Origin: Fasciola hepatica
Taxonomy: Eukaryota; Platyhelminthes; Trematoda; Plagiorchiida; Fasciolidae
Assembly: GCA_948099385.1 (NCBI GenBank)
Contig: CANUEZ040000151.1
Coordinates: 1,124,001-1,188,000, forward strand
Length of the DNA stretch: 64,000 nt
Direction of reading: 5' to 3'
The position numbers were made by a program, and so were the translations under genes. Below, piece by piece: positions 35,130 through 46,745 of the stretch; position 1 is the stretch's first letter, and the number at the start of each line of letters is the position of its first letter. Below the pieces are notes generated by a model that saw only the letters and a list, made by a program, of their open reading frames with translations, was not told the origin of the DNA and made no database searches.

Positions 35130-35330
35130 ATGCCCGGCAGATTCGAAGGGGGGCACTGTTACTGTCCCTTTAACTCTTATAAGAGGGAAATTCGGATCTG
35201 ATGCTTTCGAGCGCAAGGTTAATCAGACGATCAGACGTTTTAGCGAGATGGAGTCCAGAGGACAGTCAACCAAGCGAAGCGTCATCAATTCTGCACACTA
35301 CTCGCAAGTAGTTGTGAGATGAATACATAA
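35130..35330 (+). repeat. Possible LTR edge after a polypurine run
   Basis: CGAAGGGGGGC (35140-35150) is directly followed by ACTGTTACTGTCCC. In Ty3/gypsy elements a polypurine tract sits just before the 3' LTR, which commonly starts TGTTA. A short LTR or solo LTR start is therefore possible. No matching second copy, 3' CA end or target duplication was found, so this is weak. Confidence 0.2.
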
Positions 35331-35888
35331 ATAATTACCTAGTCAACTAATCGTTGAGTCAGAAAAGTAACTGGTTTGCGGAAAACCAGAAGTAGAAGAA
35401 CCGTTATTTAGTCAGTAAAAAATGATGACCTTTGGTCTGAGAAGTAGCTTTATTTGGTAAAATTAAAAACACCATCTTTCTAATGGCACTGGAGAAAGTG
35501 ATATCTGCGCCGAAAGGAAATTTTACGTCCGTGTTGTCTTCAGAGTACTGAGAAACCTTTCAATGATGAACCAAAGTCATCGCTGGTCGTGTTATGTGCT
35601 GCTAAGTGTTGATGCAAGAAAGTAGCAATAAAGTCTATTGATTCAGACCGAACTGCGCCATTGATCGTCACACGTCAAAGCAAAGTCGATCGATGCTTTT
35701 GTCGAATAAGAATGACAGGCCTGAATTCTGTCGTCTGTCAACTATTTCTTATGCACATGGGCTTCATAGAACACAAACTTTAGCTCACCCGGTCTGCTTG
35801 CATGATGAGAATTTGGCTGTAAAAAGAACACTCTCATTTTGTACAGAAAAGTTTGAAATACTAAGATTTAATCACCTGCTCTCGACAG

Positions 35889-36035
35889 ATGGATGTGTTC
35901 CGCGAGTTCACTCATCAGATTCATATCGGTTTAGAGAAAGCTTATCGGGGTGGTTTTATCATCCTTTCCATGAGCGATATGAACATCAGTTTTGGTGTTG
36001 TTATACAGCTTTGTGGGATCATCCCACCAGTTTGC
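35889..36035 (+). CDS. Candidate coding exon (unrecognised)
   Basis: 147 bp, 49 codons. The acceptor is tcacctgctctcgacag at 35887-35888 and the donor is GTTTGC then GTAAGA at 36036; phase 0 at both ends. The peptide starts MDVFREFTHQIHIGLEKAYR and continues GGFIILSMSDMNISFGVVIQ, then LCGIIPPVC. The second half is hydrophobic and could form one membrane-spanning helix. A longer overlapping ORF in another frame (35693-36064) has no domain either. Family unknown. Confidence 0.35.
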
Positions 36036-37254
36036 GTAAGACGACGGGGAGTGCCCCTTTTTAATGTTACTGAACCCAAAAGGAATCGGTCGGTTCGACA
36101 TTGAAGGCAAATTAACATATCCAGAAAACCAGAAAATGAGGATAGAATTTCGACTTCGTTATCAAAGAAAAGACCATCCCCATCTAAATTACATAGCAGT
36201 TATTAATCCTTTATATCACGCTGCTCATTGTGAATAGTTCACTAATTAAGAAGACGGGGTGGATGACGAAGATGAGGGTGACAAAGGTGATCATGACGAT
36301 CTGAATAAACTTTATTATGATTCGCATTGATATTCTTGATGTCCTAATTATTTTGTTTGTTTAGTGAATTGTAATGTGGATCACTTGGTTATCGTCGGTG
36401 ACGTTTATCGCAACAGAACCAGCTCATCATTTTTCTTCATTTCATTTAGTGTGAATGCAGCGAAATTACATCCGTTGATGATTTATAATTCTCAGGCTCC
36501 CTATATCTTCCTTGTATTTACAGTGGAGTTTATGTGGACGCGAAGGTACATTTTCTGTTCACTTTCTTGACGGCTCTTGAGGCAGTCCTACTTCACGAGC
36601 ACTAATTATGCAACCTTTGCGCGTTGCTATAAAGAGCAGCTCCATCGAAATGGCTTTTTTTGGGTAAGTGATTCGGGAACTTCCAGCGAACAATACGCCT
36701 TGATTCGTCTTCTTTAGCTTTACCGCAGAAGTGAACAGGATTAATGGTCCATTAGCAACAGTTAAGTAGGTTCTGACCTATTCTTTTGGGAATTGCTGAG
36801 GCATGAGAAAGAGACAGCTATGGATTCCTATCACTTCAACAACGAAAGACTCAGAGGTATAATTAGATGAAAATGGTGTGCGTACTCTTAGGTTATCTCG
36901 CTGAATACGAAACGGATCTTGTCGAAATACCAGCCGTCTGGAGCCAAATTTAAGTAGCCACAATAGTGGTCAAAATTAGGAGCTTCAGTATCGATCGGGA
37001 TAATCAAACCAATACAGCAAGAATAATGCTCAGAGTTCAAACTTGACGGGGATTGATAGCCCGACAAATCCCACGGGACCTGAAATGAGCACCTGGCGTG
37101 AGGATCAACCCAGTTAAAGTGCTGAAGTTAGAATGGAGTACTCAAACAATCAAACTTGTCTTATCATTCAAAAATACCTGATTCGTTTAAAACAGAGAAG
37201 CCTTCATTGCGTCGATTTCTCGTCACATTAGAACTTGCGTCACTAACTAAACTA
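36036..37254. other. Unannotated; short acidic ORF segment
   Basis: At 36247-36315 one plus frame reads EDGVDDEDEGDKGDHDDLNK and continues to a stop, like the acidic end of a protein, but its phase does not follow from the exon ending at 36035. No other recognisable content. Confidence 0.25.
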
Positions 37255-37286
37255 GAAATGTATTTCCTCTTCGGCTTATTCTCCTC

Positions 37287-37568
37287 ATGGTCCTCCTTCT
37301 TGTCCTCTCTGTGATGAACGACAAAGCCGACTGTTTGTCTCGCCCGTCATTTCCGACTACTGTAGGATGTGAAACCTATTTCCTGACTCACAGTATTGAT
37401 ATGCATGTTTCTTGTCATCACGAAGACAAGTGGGACAGTTCTACCGCAAGATCAATTTATCCAACTTCATACTCCTTACGAAAAGATTTTGACATTTCGA
37501 GCGGATGTACTTGTCAAACTCTAATAAGACCCTACTTTTTTCGACAACTTTGGAATGGGGAAATATGA
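37287..37568 (+). CDS. Small ORF with hydrophobic start and cysteines (uncertain)
   Basis: 93 codons from an ATG in the order hydrophobic MVLLLVLSVM, then a polar Cys-containing body (six Cys, with HHEDKWDSS and SSGCTCQTLIR). It could be a small secreted protein or an exon of one, a common product class in parasitic worms, but the N-terminal hydrophobic run is only about 10 residues and the ATG context is poor. It may equally be chance. Confidence 0.2.
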   Translation: MVLLLVLSVMNDKADCLSRPSFPTTVGCETYFLTHSIDMHVSCHHEDKWDSSTARSIYPTSYSLRKDFDISSGCTCQTLIRPYFFRQLWNGEI

Positions 37569-37753
37569 CTTACCAGATTACTCAAAGAGAGCGGTCTTTG
37601 TTTGTTTGTTAGTGAATCTGAATGTTGCTGAAACGGCAAGAAGTAAAGCAAAATATGGGTTCTTATTTTGATTAGCTTACCACTTGGAAAACGGAACGAA
37701 TTTGTGCTATTCCATGGCAAGTATATGTAAATGTTCTTTAGATCCGTAGGCGA

Positions 37754-37754
<1 letters not shown>

Positions 37755-37821
<67 letters not shown>
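37755..37821. repeat. (TA)n microsatellite
   Basis: About 33 perfect TA dinucleotides. It produces meaningless Ile/Tyr ORFs on both strands. Such runs can form cruciforms and vary in length between individuals and assemblies. Confidence 0.97.
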
Positions 37822-37823
<2 letters not shown>

Positions 37824-38764
37824 GCATGTTGATACAAAGTACGGATATTGATAGAGTATTCGTGAAAATCCCATTCAGCATTGTGCGTAGGATATTTTGA
37901 ATCGCGTAATATTACGTCCTCATTTTTTACCTGCTGAATTTTACTAAAAGTTAGCAGAAATGACACGTAATTGCACGAATTTGACGGATCTAATTTTCTT
38001 TCATTCATAGACTACAGTCAAAAATCCCGCATATTCCCGAGACAATCTCTGTCTTCTGTAGACAGTGGCAAATCAAACTGCGTCCTGTGGAAAGTATGGT
38101 TCGGAATCAGATGTATAACCATAAAGCTTATTTCTAAAACTCACGGTGGTTTCATTGTACAAATTATCGGCAGTTCAGGAGGACACCGATTTATTGATTA
38201 TTCCGGGTAGCTAGAATACCAACTTCTAATCTTTTTGAGAAAACGTGGTCACATATACGGGGAATATTTTGGCTGTTGAGTTGGTGTAACCACGTGATTA
38301 TTTAATTGAACGTCGTCGTTTGAGTTGAACAATAATTCAAATTAACGGAAAATCATTCCCAGTTCTAATAGGTTACTTGACAAATGAAAATAGCTTTTGC
38401 TCAATACTTCTGTAGTCGGTAAAAAGTACGGCAGAATTTTTACCGCAACACAGCTAGGAAAAGATCCCTACCAAGTGATGAATGACATGCCATTATCAAG
38501 GCAAGTGCAAACAAGCGAGTCAAATAACAGTTCTGGGAAATAAGTCTATCCCGTTTATGTTAAGTTGACCACGTGACAAAAGATTTTACCGTGAATATAT
38601 ACGCATCAATTCGTGACCAGTTAATACAAAGGGACTTTGTTTTGTTTTGGTATTTATGGGCGAACAAAAAGCAAATACGTCATAAAATTCACCATTGTGT
38701 AGACGCCGTCGACCCGAAATCGAGGAAGAAGGTGAGTAACCGATAGACTGATAAGAGGCGTTCT

Positions 38765-38990
38765 TACATATACCGGTGTTGGTGGAATGGTTCACAGTGA
38801 TTGCTTCCCACCTCGTAGGTCAGACGTTCGAACCCCGTGACCACCGGTCACTTCGTGGTAGACAGTAATCTGCTGTCGTTGGGCTTGTTACCCCACCTGA
38901 CGTATTGGGACCTTGTGTGGTTCACTACCAGTCCAAAATTCAAGGTCTGGTTTCCGATTTTCTCCAGTATTTCAATGAGCTCTTGAGGTT
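38765..38990 (+). mobile_element. tRNA-like SINE remnant (second family)
   Basis: Box A-like TGTTGGTGGAATGGTTCACA followed by a good box B (ACGTTCGAACCCCG), then GACCACCGGTCACTT. The CACCGGTCACTT stretch after the box B recurs at 40530-40542, so the two may be copies of one family. The tail continues to about 38990 with no clear end. Confidence 0.45.
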
Positions 38991-40460
38991 ACAGGGTAGA
39001 CCCTTTCCACTACGCTCATGTGCGAGTATGTAACAAAATCAAAAATGCGAATCACTCGAATCATATGATGTCTTTCGGTTAAAAGTAATCTCGTTTGACT
39101 CTCATATTAATTACCGGTTTCAGCCTTTTGGATATGGTGTATATTGAATGAGTCATGGAATCACTAGTTAGCTCGTTCTCCATTACCGGTGTGTCACTTT
39201 CTTCTCTATTTTACTAATTTCGGGGTTTTCATACAAACTGGGCAATTCTTGCTTGGCAGTCGAGATCACACAATTTTAACCGGTCACAGATAACCACAGA
39301 ACTAATGCGAACAATATTCCACTGAATGGAATTTGTTTGATACCTTGTACTAAACAGAAACTCATTTGTGAAAAAAATAAATAAATTAGGACACTAACGT
39401 CGACAATATCTGAGAGCTCGTTTATTGTCATTCCCGTGGGAAAGTTAAATGAAACTGAAACCTTTATGTGTTAGTTGTGAGCCGTTTGTACGATCATTAT
39501 GGTTCTGTGTAACGTGCGAGCAACGAAAGTGTGCAGTGTGAGGATATGGTCTGACACATCGTTCGACAGACGGTCCAGTCACGCTAGCAGACAGCACGTC
39601 AGCACCTGCCGGGAATTGAGGCCAAGGCTTCAGCAAACGAACTCACGACCGACACGATGGCGAATCGGTAAGATGTCAAGCGGTGACTAGTCGTATCAAC
39701 ACTCAATCAACCAGGAGAGAGGTCATGCAATACAAGGGTGAACCAGCCGATCCGGGTGGCAACAAATGGTGGCAGTAACTGTTTCTTCCCATGTAAACAA
39801 TAGGTTCTGAGCTAATCAACCGAGATGACTCTGAGACGGAAAGTGTTCTCAATAAACTTAGTGGGACAGAGCAAAGCATAGAACTTCTGTGCATCTAAAC
39901 TGTGAAACTTGCTAATGTTGGTTCATTTTGATTGATGGCACTTCTCTGTCTCCTGACCGGTTATCAAGCCTGACCCACTGGCCTTGGAAGTGACATTTTC
40001 ATTCACATTTCATGGTCATGGTTTTTGGTCATCCTTAATATGGGTGCGGGTTATAGTAGTAACGTTTCAGCAGGAAATAAGGGAAATCCTACCCCCTGGA
40101 TACATCATATCTTCCCATCATGTGTCCCGGCTTTGTTCTCCTCGACAAAACAGGTACTTGATAGTCCGATATGTTACTTTTTTAGAATTGTAAACACACT
40201 TTTTCATCGATATCAGTACATTACATGGGAGAGGTGCCAGCAAAATGCAATCCCGTTTTTCACATTTACGAGAATAAATAACCGATCACGGCATCGACTA
40301 GTCTTCAAAATATCGGTCACGTTTGATAATTTTCTGTTATTCGTATGCCACGATGAGATCCGTTCCCACAGTGCTCATCATGACTGTTTTTCTAAAGTGC
40401 TTCGAGAGTACTTTTACAACACATGGGTCCTTCATCTTCCCACAAAGTATACTCACTAAA
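38991..40460. other. Unannotated; possible repeat at 39.45-39.9 kb
   Basis: The GC-richer stretch at 39480-39900 has a TGGTGGCAGTAACTG motif (39767-39781) that could be a retroelement primer-binding-type site, and an AATAAA at 39850-39855. The evidence is too thin to call an LTR. A 144-codon ORF at 40025-40459 has no domain. Confidence 0.25.
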
Positions 40461-40469
40461 GAACGGTCA

Positions 40470-40620
40470 ACACTACGGACTTTACACCAGTGTGTCCCAG
40501 GTTCGAGTCCCGCAGCATCCACCACCACCGGTCACTTTCCCCAGTTGGCAGCCTACACTTGGCCGTGAACCCAGTCCCAAAATATTGCACCTTAATTACT
40601 TAATACAAGGAGAGGAGTAA
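40470..40620 (+). mobile_element. tRNA-like SINE remnant (second family)
   Basis: A near-perfect box B (CAGGTTCGAGTCCCGC at 40498-40513) followed by CACCACCACCGGTCACTTTC, shared with 38.83-38.85 kb. Box A is not recognisable. The end is undefined. Confidence 0.4.
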
Positions 40621-43600
40621 GGAATAATAAAATAATTTCGTTAGCTTGGTCCCATGATATTAACTTCAAGTATAAGCAGTAACAACAACGCAATTACGTA
40701 ATGTTCTAAGATTGCCCTGAACTCTGAGGACATGTTTTGAGCTTTCTTCGTGAGATGTCCTAATGGTCATTAAAATTGTGCTCGTACTTTCTTTCTGTAT
40801 ATCCGATCTTTCTGGTTGCTTTCCGAGCGTACACCTTCAATCAGACAGGGCTAGTTAGATGCTTATTATCAATATTATTATCATTATTACAATATATTGT
40901 CTTCTTTTATCCCACCCAATTTTTATCGTCTGGTTGAACTCCGCACTCACTCATGGTGAGTTTATGGCATCAAGCTATTCTTGAATGAATTATTCAACTT
41001 TCTAAATCTGACATATTTAGATTAACTCGAGGTGAAACGATTCCTCTCATAGTGATCGAACTTTACTACTACTAATCGTTGACGACTTCTTCTTCTCACT
41101 ACCAAAGATGTAACAAAGTTATAGTTGCTTAACGAGTACTTTTTCGTGTGACGCAGCTCGTCTAACCGTAGGATCGCCGGCTGAATTATTGTGAAAATGA
41201 AGGTTTCGTACATTCAGTAAGCAGCGTGTTCAGTGGAAGGAAGCTCATCACTTTAGCATGCCTGAAGTTTAACTATCGTTATCATAGTTCTTTCAAACTT
41301 CTATCTTTGAAATACCGCCGATTCAAAAAGAAATTAACGATTCCTTGCTTGGACTGCCCACCACACACGCCTTTCCACACTTTCTTTAGTCCACTTGGTG
41401 AACACAAGACAATTTTGTAGTCAGAAGTATTTCCATAACCCTCGCCGGAAGCCCAGTACAACGTTTGAAAATGTACGGATTGCATCAAATTATTCGAAAA
41501 CCGCGTAGTAATTTACTCAGTGAGATTTTTTGCGATGTTCTTGATCACGTGGATGATGATGAAGTTCGAAAAGTAAAAGATCAACTAATACCTTGAACAG
41601 CTGCTCTCCAGAATAAATGAGGATATCGGTGGTGCTAGAGAGCAGTTCAATGGACGCAAGTGTTGCAAGCTAGAAAGTTTACAACTTCCAGCATGGGCTT
41701 CACTCAATTTTCTACTGGAATCAATACCAGTATTAATTGACCGGTACGACTAAACAAAGAGATCATGATCAGAGGCGAAAGACCGTGGATGTAGTGACTG
41801 AACTGGTTGTATCAACCTGTATCACTGTCAGTATTGTGTGCAGATTCCGTTGCACAGCCTATTGGACAATCATCGTGAGAACTGCGGGAATGCTCCAAGC
41901 CTAGGTAATGTTGGCAATAATCTGAAGTTACTCTGATGGAGTAAATTTGAATGTATAAATGTTCAAGTTATCGTGTGCTTTCTTTAGCTATTATACGAAG
42001 AAGTACAATATTTCTGAAAGGAAACCGCGGGCTAAATGAGGAACTGACCAGCGGTTATAAGACTCAGCCCCTAGGCGTCAACTTTTTAATTAAACAATGA
42101 TGACCCTAGACCATCGCTGTTTATTATTTTGAATTGAATTACACAGTAACAACCTTAGAAAATGTACTGATAACACAGCGCAGTTGATTAGGGTACAGTG
42201 TTCTGAGAGCCTTAAGTGGACGTAAGGCAGTTGGCAATTTAGTCTTGAAGTGAAGCTGAATCAAATAAGAAAGAATGTGTTTACGCAAATAGTCGAGCGG
42301 GACTAGAGTTGAATGCATTAAAAGCGACAGAGGGAGACTACTTGGAGTAAGGACGTCGTCAGTTGTGTCTTTTGCTATTTCTAATCATCGTCCGCGAAGA
42401 ATATGCACAACTCAGTAAGAGTGTCTCGCGTGATCCCCACAAATACAAATCTTCAAGATATGATCGAAAAGACAAGGTACCTCGGGGCTAGTTTGTTTTA
42501 TGACTTCACAATTAAACATATAAAACTGGATGGATAAAACCTCACTCCATTTCATTACTATCCTCGTGTTATTCCTGCTGGCTAGTTTTATTGAGAATCC
42601 CAGAGAACGTATCGGATTACCATCCGGGTTTACACAAAGTGCACATTACGCCAACAAGCGAAATCTTGGAACTAGTGTATTTCATTAGTACAAACTTACC
42701 CGAGTAAATCGCTCCATGGAACGCGATAAATGAAGTTTTGGTCTACTGGCCATTGAGGTTATCCACGGATCCTCCGATTCAGTTCACGTTTGTCGTCTTC
42801 CACTACTTCCGAGCCCCGCTATAGCTACAGCTTTTGTCTAATCTTCAAATGTATACTGTATGATGTATCCAGTGCAACCCACATTAGATGCCAAGTTAAC
42901 AGTGAGCTATGTTTCTACCCAGGCATTTGAAATCCATTTGAGTAACTAGTCGATGAGTTAAAGAGCCAGTGAATGCTTCTGCACAGGAACCACATCACAA
43001 TCCGTATGCGATTGGTATATCCATTTACAGCGAGTATGTGCGTTCGTGAAAACTACTCCATGTAGATCGATACGACCATGGATCAATCGATTCATAAATA
43101 TCACGAAAATGCCGATGGTGCACGTGAGCCTCAAGTACAATTGAGTGACAAGAAAGTTCCACAATTAAAATGTATGAAGTTTTTTTGAGGAAATATAGAA
43201 TAAATACTACCGCGTGCTATAGATAAATTTTCAGAATTGTGAAAATTTTACTGTCAGTGAAAGTCGTTCTGATTGTAAATAATATTTTATTTCTGACTTG
43301 ACTGCGCAATGTGTGTCTTGAGAAATTTTATCCGGGGTAATCGATATGTCAACCGACTATCGCCATTTCCGACGGCATTGTGCTACGAAACACAAAATGC
43401 TTACGTAAACTATGAACAAAAAATGTATTTTATTCTCCGTCATCCGATGTTTTTGGGCGTGAACTGAAATCCTACATGGTTTGTTATCAAACAAGAATCG
43501 ACAAGACAGGTTTATTCTTCTCATAAGGGTTAAGCACACTATCATGAAAGACTTTAACGTCTACTTCATGTATGTGTTGTATTTATTAACATAAATATAC

Positions 43601-44180
43601 CTTCAAAATGAAGGACAATATTAACCACAAACTATGAGTGACGTGAAAATGAGCCATGTGTATGACCGGGTGAGACATCCAAAAATTGTTGATCAAAATA
43701 AACGATGAATAACGATTAGGTCTGTATTCGTTGCACTGATGGTGTCACCGTATGCTCACTATAAAATGTGAACTTAACCGACCGATGAAAATGTGGACAA
43801 AGCTTGCCCGGATGAGGAAATGAGTATGCAAAGTTCATTCTAATTACACCCAAAGATCCTATCGTGGAAGGTTAAACTGCGGAGGAAATACAATGACCAG
43901 TTATGCTCGATGAAAAACGGTACAATCTATCTTCCGATCTCTATGATTTGGCAGTAATCCCCAACCTGTATCCTGGGCAGCTTGTTCAACTATTTCCCAT
44001 GGGCGTTGTATTTCAAGGCCACAAGGACATTGTTAATCAAAAAAATAAAGGAAGAAACATCTGTTGAACTTGGCACCCTAGAGAGAAGCCATCCTCCACA
44101 ACAATCGATCGTTGTGCGAACAGCCGGTTGTTATCGTTCAAATCCCGTGACTTGTTGTTCATGCTTAACAAATCGGATTA
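40621..44180. other. Unannotated intergenic or intronic DNA
   Basis: AT-rich. Only ORFs under 70 codons and short ATT-type simple sequence near 40860-40905. No transposon protein recognised. Confidence 0.4.
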
Positions 44181-44182
44181 CC

Positions 44183-44260
44183 TGGTGGTCAGGTGTTCGA
44201 TTCACAATCGTTTACCTCGGGGTTCGAGCCACAGTTTGGTCTCAGTGGATGTGCAATGGT
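44183..44260 (+). mobile_element. tRNA-like SINE remnant (third family)
   Basis: TGGTGGTCAGGTGTTCGATT (box A-like) and GGGGTTCGAGCCAC (box B) about 30 bases later. The stretch aligns base for base over about 50 bp with 59212-59265 (GGTGGTTAGGTGTTTGACTC), so this is a dispersed family, not a chance match. Confidence 0.45.
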
Positions 44261-44849
44261 GATGATTCTTAACAAGGCTGAAATAGATGTACAGTGTCTC
44301 CATGGTTTTCAACGATGAGTTGGGCATTAGTATTGCATGAAGAATAATCTGCGTATTCATGAAACAATTTGTTTCGATTCAGAATCGGTGATTAATTTCA
44401 TGTTCTCACATGAAATAGAAACCTATTATAATTTGCACTTCTTTTCCACATGGCGTATCTCGCGTACCTGCTATGAAAGAGTGTATAAGCTAACACTTGT
44501 ATTCAAATCCATCCAGAAGAATGAGCCATCGACTGAGAAAAATAAGAAATGACTGTTGGAAACGTGCTCCAGTTACTTGATGATGAGATACAGTTCCCAG
44601 GCAAATGGCGGGATGAGTTATCCAATGCGGAGTCGGTTGCGTCTTGCAGTACTGAACTCTATTCGCATTCCAGATCAGATATTGTATTGTTTACTATGTT
44701 ATTCGCTATCAAAGCATACCGACGAGCAATAAGTGTCTATACCCACTTTCGGAAGCTAATCGTTCAAATTAGACTTTCGAGATCACACCAGACGTTTGAA
44801 GAATTCAGTATGTTGGAACAATTTATTATTCGAACGAAGAGCCTAAATC

Positions 44850-45110
44850 ATGTAGACAATAAAAAACCCGATATCGTTCCACACGTTCAGCAGTCCTCGC
44901 TACCATTCCCAATCGAACCGAGCGACCTCTCGCTTAACGGACAATTGTCCCACTAGCTGAGCAATGGCAGTCGGACGCAAATGACTCAAGTAAATACTCA
45001 ATGCTGCCCAACGGCTACCTTAGGGGTGCACAACAGTTGTTCTGGGCTAGCCACGTCAGTCACTTTTAAATGGGACGAATAGCACAAGGCTGAACGAGGT
45101 TCAATGGACA
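44850..45110 (-). mobile_element. tRNA-derived SINE (copy 5)
   Basis: Minus strand. The head includes CTATTCGTCCCATTTAAAAG (45084-45065 region) and a segment with AACAACTGTTG; the tRNA-like core at about 44985-44880 has box A CATTGCTCAGCTAGTGGGAC and box B GCTCGGTTCGATTGGG. Same head-tRNA order as copies 1 and 2. The 135-codon plus-strand ORF at 44549-44956 runs into it and is therefore partly SINE antisense. Confidence 0.6.
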
Positions 45111-45199
45111 TCGTGATACGCTGGCGATTCTGCTGTTGGTGTGGGGAGATGAATCTTGTGAATAATGGAAAATTTCACTTGTTTTATTCCCATTCATTC

Positions 45200-45285
45200 G
45201 CGTTGGTATAGCTCAGCTGGAAGAGCGCCTTGTCGGTGGGCGGAAAGTTGCCGGTTCCATTCCGGTTTACTGCGTGCGTTTTCCA
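45200..45285 (+). mobile_element. tRNA-like SINE core (copy 6)
   Basis: TTGGTATAGCTCAGCTGGAA, then GAGCG gives a perfect D-arm (GCTC/GAGC). CGCCT/GGGCG can form an anticodon-type stem with a seven-base loop, and GCCGGTTCCATTCCGGT is a paired T-arm. The acceptor arm does not pair, and the loop lacks the invariant U before the anticodon, so this is not a working tRNA. The head of the family is not recognisable upstream. Confidence 0.5.
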
Positions 45286-46289
45286 CGATCTGTACCGATC
45301 AAAAATCCTGCGTGACACATTTTCACAAAAACACCTTATGGGAGTATTCAACTGGTACACTCCGTCCGATACATAGGAAGATCCTGTTACGAAATGTCCA
45401 ACAAAAATACCAGGGTATATGTTGTTCTTCTGCTCAGTGTGATATGATCGCTCAATAACGGATGCGTGGATTGTGATCACGTGGCTCAGCTGGCCAGGCC
45501 CATGCGTTTATTTTGAAGGCGTGTTGTGTCAGGACTCGGGACGCAGCTGATATACTGAGCAGACAGTGGCTGGGCCACGTGTCACACAGGAACATGTTGC
45601 GCGTTTCTCTCCGACGCATGTGGAGATCGATGACATTGTGCTTGTTGACGAATAAATGCAGAGGAATTTCCAATAAATTTTATTCTGACAGCTTTTCGAG
45701 TCATTTTATGATCTCGACGCTCTGTTTGTCCGATGCGCTGAAATTTGTGCCCGATTTGTTTAAATGAAGTCTGTTCCTGTTCCCGTGTTCTTTGAGCGAA
45801 AGAATTGAACGAACCACAAAATGGAACACTGAGTTTGCTCTACACACCTAAGCGGAACGAGGAAGGACATATATTGAGAGATACAAGCATCTCTGCATCT
45901 GCTATCGCGAAGCTTTTTTTTCAAACGAGTGCTCCATTTGAATTCATTCGCTCGTTAAAAGTGCAATTACGCAAGTGAAATGCAAAGTTGCTAGAGATTG
46001 GGGAATCTATGATGATCGAGTTCAAAATCTTCGCTCTTTTGATATCGAAGAATTATTGCACACCATCTGCTTGTCTCGGTACTAGCCACAAAATCCCACA
46101 CGAATACCCGAACTATCTAAATGAAGCCTATTTCCCATTGCTCCCCACTTTATCCCACGTATTGCATCATGAATGAATTGGCATGATTTGGGTCCGTAAT
46201 CAATTAGAGCAAACGAAATGAATACATCTTATAAGATACGCTTTCTATTTTTTCAACAATCTGGCTGGAACTAACTAATCGATCAAGAA
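45286..46289. other. No gene recognised
   Basis: A plus-strand ORF at 45513-45767 contains QWLGHVSHRNMLRVSLRRM, faintly like the WLGHVLRM signature of RTE C-termini, but the surroundings do not support it. Confidence 0.3.
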
Positions 46290-46745
46290 CAAAATAGGTT
46301 TGCTGGAAACACATAAGCTCACCAGGCTGAAGTAGATGGGGCGTGTGTTGCACATGTCCCAAGGTAGGCTTCTCAATGCGCATTATTAGCTGTGGCGGGC
46401 AGTGGTTGTAGGGTGAGTCGGGATGATCGGACCATGAAGTGGAAGCAACGTATGGAAAGCCTAGCCAATGAAATTAGCCACAAAGGGCGTGTTAGGCTTC
46501 CTAGATGGGGTTCAAAAGATTTCCCCGATCAATGGATTCATACACTAAAGAATAAGGCTAGAGGCACTTTTGTATCCACAGGCTGTCCTTATCTACTTGA
46601 TACTACTATTTGCATTCCTCTTATTGCTCTTTGCACTTTTTTGTTTTTCTCTCATTTTTTCCGGATGACTTTTTTGATGAGTCATAGCGACCAAAGTTAC
46701 CACACCCAATGCATGGTTTATGATCGTATGAACTAAACGGAACAA
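46290..46745 (+). mobile_element. RTE-type LINE 3' end (RTE-5)
   Basis: A short 5'-truncated copy. It begins with traces of the WLGHVLRM region (KLTRLK, MGRVLHMSQGRLLNAH at about 46316-46385), then KQRMESLANEISHKGRVRLP (about 46443-46502) and the 3' untranslated part with CACCCAATGCATGGTTTATG and a GAACTAAACGGAAC tail. It matches the end of RTE-4. Confidence 0.7.

Noticed and set aside
37532..38008. 158-codon minus-strand ORF with an Ile/Tyr run
   Set aside because: It is opened by the (TA)n array; the IYIY run is an artefact of the dinucleotide repeat.
40025..40459. 144-codon plus-strand ORF
   Set aside because: The product has no recognisable domain, no splice support, and runs into a tRNA-like remnant; likely chance.
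44549..44956. 135-codon plus-strand ORF as a host exon
   Set aside because: Its 3' part is antisense to the SINE at 44850-45110 and no domain is present in the rest.
45203..45285. Possible functional tRNA gene
   Set aside because: D-arm and T-arm pair well, but the acceptor arm does not pair and the anticodon loop lacks the invariant U33; treated as a SINE-derived remnant.
45513..45767. QWLGHVSHRN-type stretch resembling the RTE C-terminus
   Set aside because: Only about 15 residues match, and flanking sequence does not follow the RTE pattern.
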